From RYN-230 sp963782185 (GTDB lineage: Bacteria; Actinomycetota; Actinomycetes; Streptosporangiales; Streptosporangiaceae): a stretch of 64,000 nt of DNA. Made by a program: the position numbers and the translations under genes. Shown in pieces: positions 63,018 to 64,000 of the stretch. Below the pieces are notes generated by a model. The model ran no database searches, was not told where the DNA came from, and saw only the letters and a list, made by a program, of their open reading frames with translations. The stretch lies in assembly GCA_963782185.1 (NCBI GenBank), contig CAWAJB010000025.1, positions 1 to 64,000 on the forward strand, in the 5' to 3' direction. The first letter of the stretch is position 1. Each line of letters begins with the position of its first letter.

Positions 63018-63950
63018 ATGACCGACAGTGACTGGCTGACCGCTGCCTTCGAGGAGCACCGCGGCCACCTGCGGGCCGTGGCCTACCGGCTGCTCGGCTC
63101 GGCGAGCGACGCGGAGGATGCGGTCCAGGACACCTGGCTGCGGCTGAACGGCGCGGACACCAGCGAGGTGGAGAACCTCGGCGGGTGGCTGACGACGGTC
63201 GTGGCCAGGGTGTCCCTCAACATGCACCGGTCACGCCGCCGTGAGGAACTGGTCGGTGGCGAGTGGCCCGGCGCCATGGAGCCGGCCGCCGGCGCCCGCA
63301 CCGCCGCGGTGGCGGGGGGCGCCGCGGTCCCGGCCAGCCCGGCCGGTGACCCGGAGGATGAGGCGGTGCTCGCGGACTCGGTCGGCCTGGCCCTGCTGGT
63401 CGTGCTGGACACGCTCACCCCGGCCGAGCGGCTCGCGTTCGTCCTGCACGATATGTTCGCGATGCCGTTCAGCGAGGTGGCGGCGGCGCTGGGGCGCTCG
63501 CCAGAGGCGACCCGGCAGCTGGCCAGCCGGGCCCGGCGCCGGGTCCGCGGGGTACCCAGCCCGGACCGGGACGCCGACCTGGCCCGTCAGCGGGAAGTGG
63601 CCGCCGCGTTCCTCGCCGCGTCGCGCGGCGGCGACTTCGCGGCTCTCGTCGCGTTGCTGGACGAGGAGGTCACGCTGGCCGGGGACGCTGCGGCGCTCCC
63701 GTCCGGCAAGCCGGTGCGGCTGCGCGGCGTGGACGCGGTCGCCCGGGGTGCGTTCGCGGCCTCCGCCCGGGCCGGCCAGTCCCGGCTGGCCCTGGTGAAC
63801 GGCTCGGTGGGCATCGTGTTCGCGCCCGCCGGCCGCCTGCAGGTCGTGCTGGCCCTGACGGTCAGCCCTGGCCGCCGGATCACGGCCATCGACGTCATCG
63901 CCGACCCGGGCCGCCTGCGGCGGCTCCGCCTGGCCCTGCTGCCGGACTAG
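63018..63950 (+). CDS. SigJ-type ECF sigma factor with SnoaL-like C-domain
   Basis: 310 residues. Region 2: FEEHRGHLRAVAYRLLGSAS and DAEDAVQDTWLRLNGAD; region 4: VVLDTLTPAERLAFVLHDMF and FSEVAAALGRSPEATRQLAS. The last 110 residues (EVAAAFLAASRGGDFAALVA, then LLDEEVTLAGD, ending RLRLALLPD) are a SnoaL/NTF2-like domain, typical of ECF41/SigJ-type factors in which this domain replaces a separate anti-sigma factor. GAGGGAA lies upstream of ATG 63018. Confidence 0.9.
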   Translation: MTDSDWLTAAFEEHRGHLRAVAYRLLGSASDAEDAVQDTWLRLNGADTSEVENLGGWLTTVVARVSLNMHRSRRREELVGGEWPGAMEPAAGARTAAVAGGAAVPASPAGDPEDEAVLADSVGLALLVVLDTLTPAERLAFVLHDMFAMPFSEVAAALGRSPEATRQLASRARRRVRGVPSPDRDADLARQREVAAAFLAASRGGDFAALVALLDEEVTLAGDAAALPSGKPVRLRGVDAVARGAFAASARAGQSRLALVNGSVGIVFAPAGRLQVVLALTVSPGRRITAIDVIADPGRLRRLRLALLPD

Positions 63951-64000
63951 GCCGTCGCGAGCCCGGCGCGGGAGTGGGCAGCGGCGAGGGCCGCGTCGAG
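63947..64000 (-). CDS. C-terminal end of a minus-strand gene (partial)
   Basis: 17 codons (LDAALAAAHSRAGLATA) and a TAG that overlaps the sigJ-like stop. Convergent arrangement makes it believable, but the piece is too short for a family call. Confidence 0.3.
   Translation of the reverse strand, partial: LDAALAAAHSRAGLATA

Noticed and set aside
1..64000. CRISPR array
   Set aside because: Looked for regularly spaced repeats; only short tandem arrays (29096-29143, 56618-56677) without spacers were seen.

Overview
The window is GC-rich actinomycete DNA, most like Streptosporangiales or Streptomycetales. The grounds are the DUF5753/DUF397 pair at the left edge, PadR, HxlR, WYL and SigJ-type regulators, pervasive GTG/TTG starts and GTGA or ATGA stop-start overlaps. 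The genus cannot be fixed from the sequence. It is an accessory, plastic region with two mobilisation genes, three partial tRNA-Ala ends, two nested transposons and many broken genes.

Left part, 1-8.4 kb: end of a HTH/DUF5753 regulator plus DUF397; relaxase and MobC; a possible defence cassette (Mrr-type endonuclease, DEDDy 3'-5' exonuclease, HipA-type kinase with a partner that fuses a HipA N-domain to a HIRAN domain); then a PadR regulator with a chimeric membrane/ATPase gene.

8.45-20.27 kb: three copies of a 40-bp tRNA-Ala 3' end delimit two tandem islands that share flanking arm-type repeats but contain no integrase. Island A (8.5-17.1 kb) holds a GGDEF cyclase / ABM monooxygenase / CarH-like B12 sensor operon, a divergent HxlR/methyltransferase pair with a clear operator, a PQ-loop membrane protein and a receiver-thioredoxin reductase-like fusion. 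Island B (17.2-20.2 kb) holds an ABM monooxygenase / Fe-alcohol dehydrogenase pair and a YefM-YoeB toxin-antitoxin with its operator. Both islands carry scraps of a relaxase of the same family as the intact one at 0.3-1.9 kb, so they look like decayed mobilisable elements.

20.3-27 kb: an IS110 transposase gene is split by a Tn554-like element (two tyrosine recombinases, a DUF6262-like third protein and a small HTH protein). The element has inverted ends ATCCGGGGTT and lies between 7-bp copies of ACTAGCG. Removing it together with one ACTAGCG copy restores an uninterrupted 422-residue IS110 frame. A DUF6788 gene interrupted by 100 bp follows.

27-45 kb: chromosomal-type genes (aminoglycoside-phosphotransferase-like kinase with a frameshift, CBS protein, SRPBCC protein, sulfatase, DUF2254, TfoX-like, ketopantoate reductase/CoA ligase) followed by a graveyard of broken genes (NTF2-like, HD-domain, alpha/beta hydrolase, MalT/LuxR, epoxide hydrolase), then a hotdog / luciferase-like / membrane-protein run.

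45.2-50.5 kb: a likely conflict or stress module made of a cytosolic S8 protease, a TPR-CHAT protease, a small beta-rich protein and an ECF-like sigma factor. 50.9-64 kb: NDH-2, a WYL regulator divergent from DinB with a perfect operator, diacylglycerol kinase, NTF2-like protein, a broken TetR gene below a perfect operator, several frameshifted genes (topoisomerase IB, SigE-type sigma and its partner, a beta-propeller lipoprotein), a GNAT and a SigJ-type sigma factor. The density of single-base frameshifts at 57-63 kb means that assembly or sequencing error must be excluded before these are called true pseudogenes.
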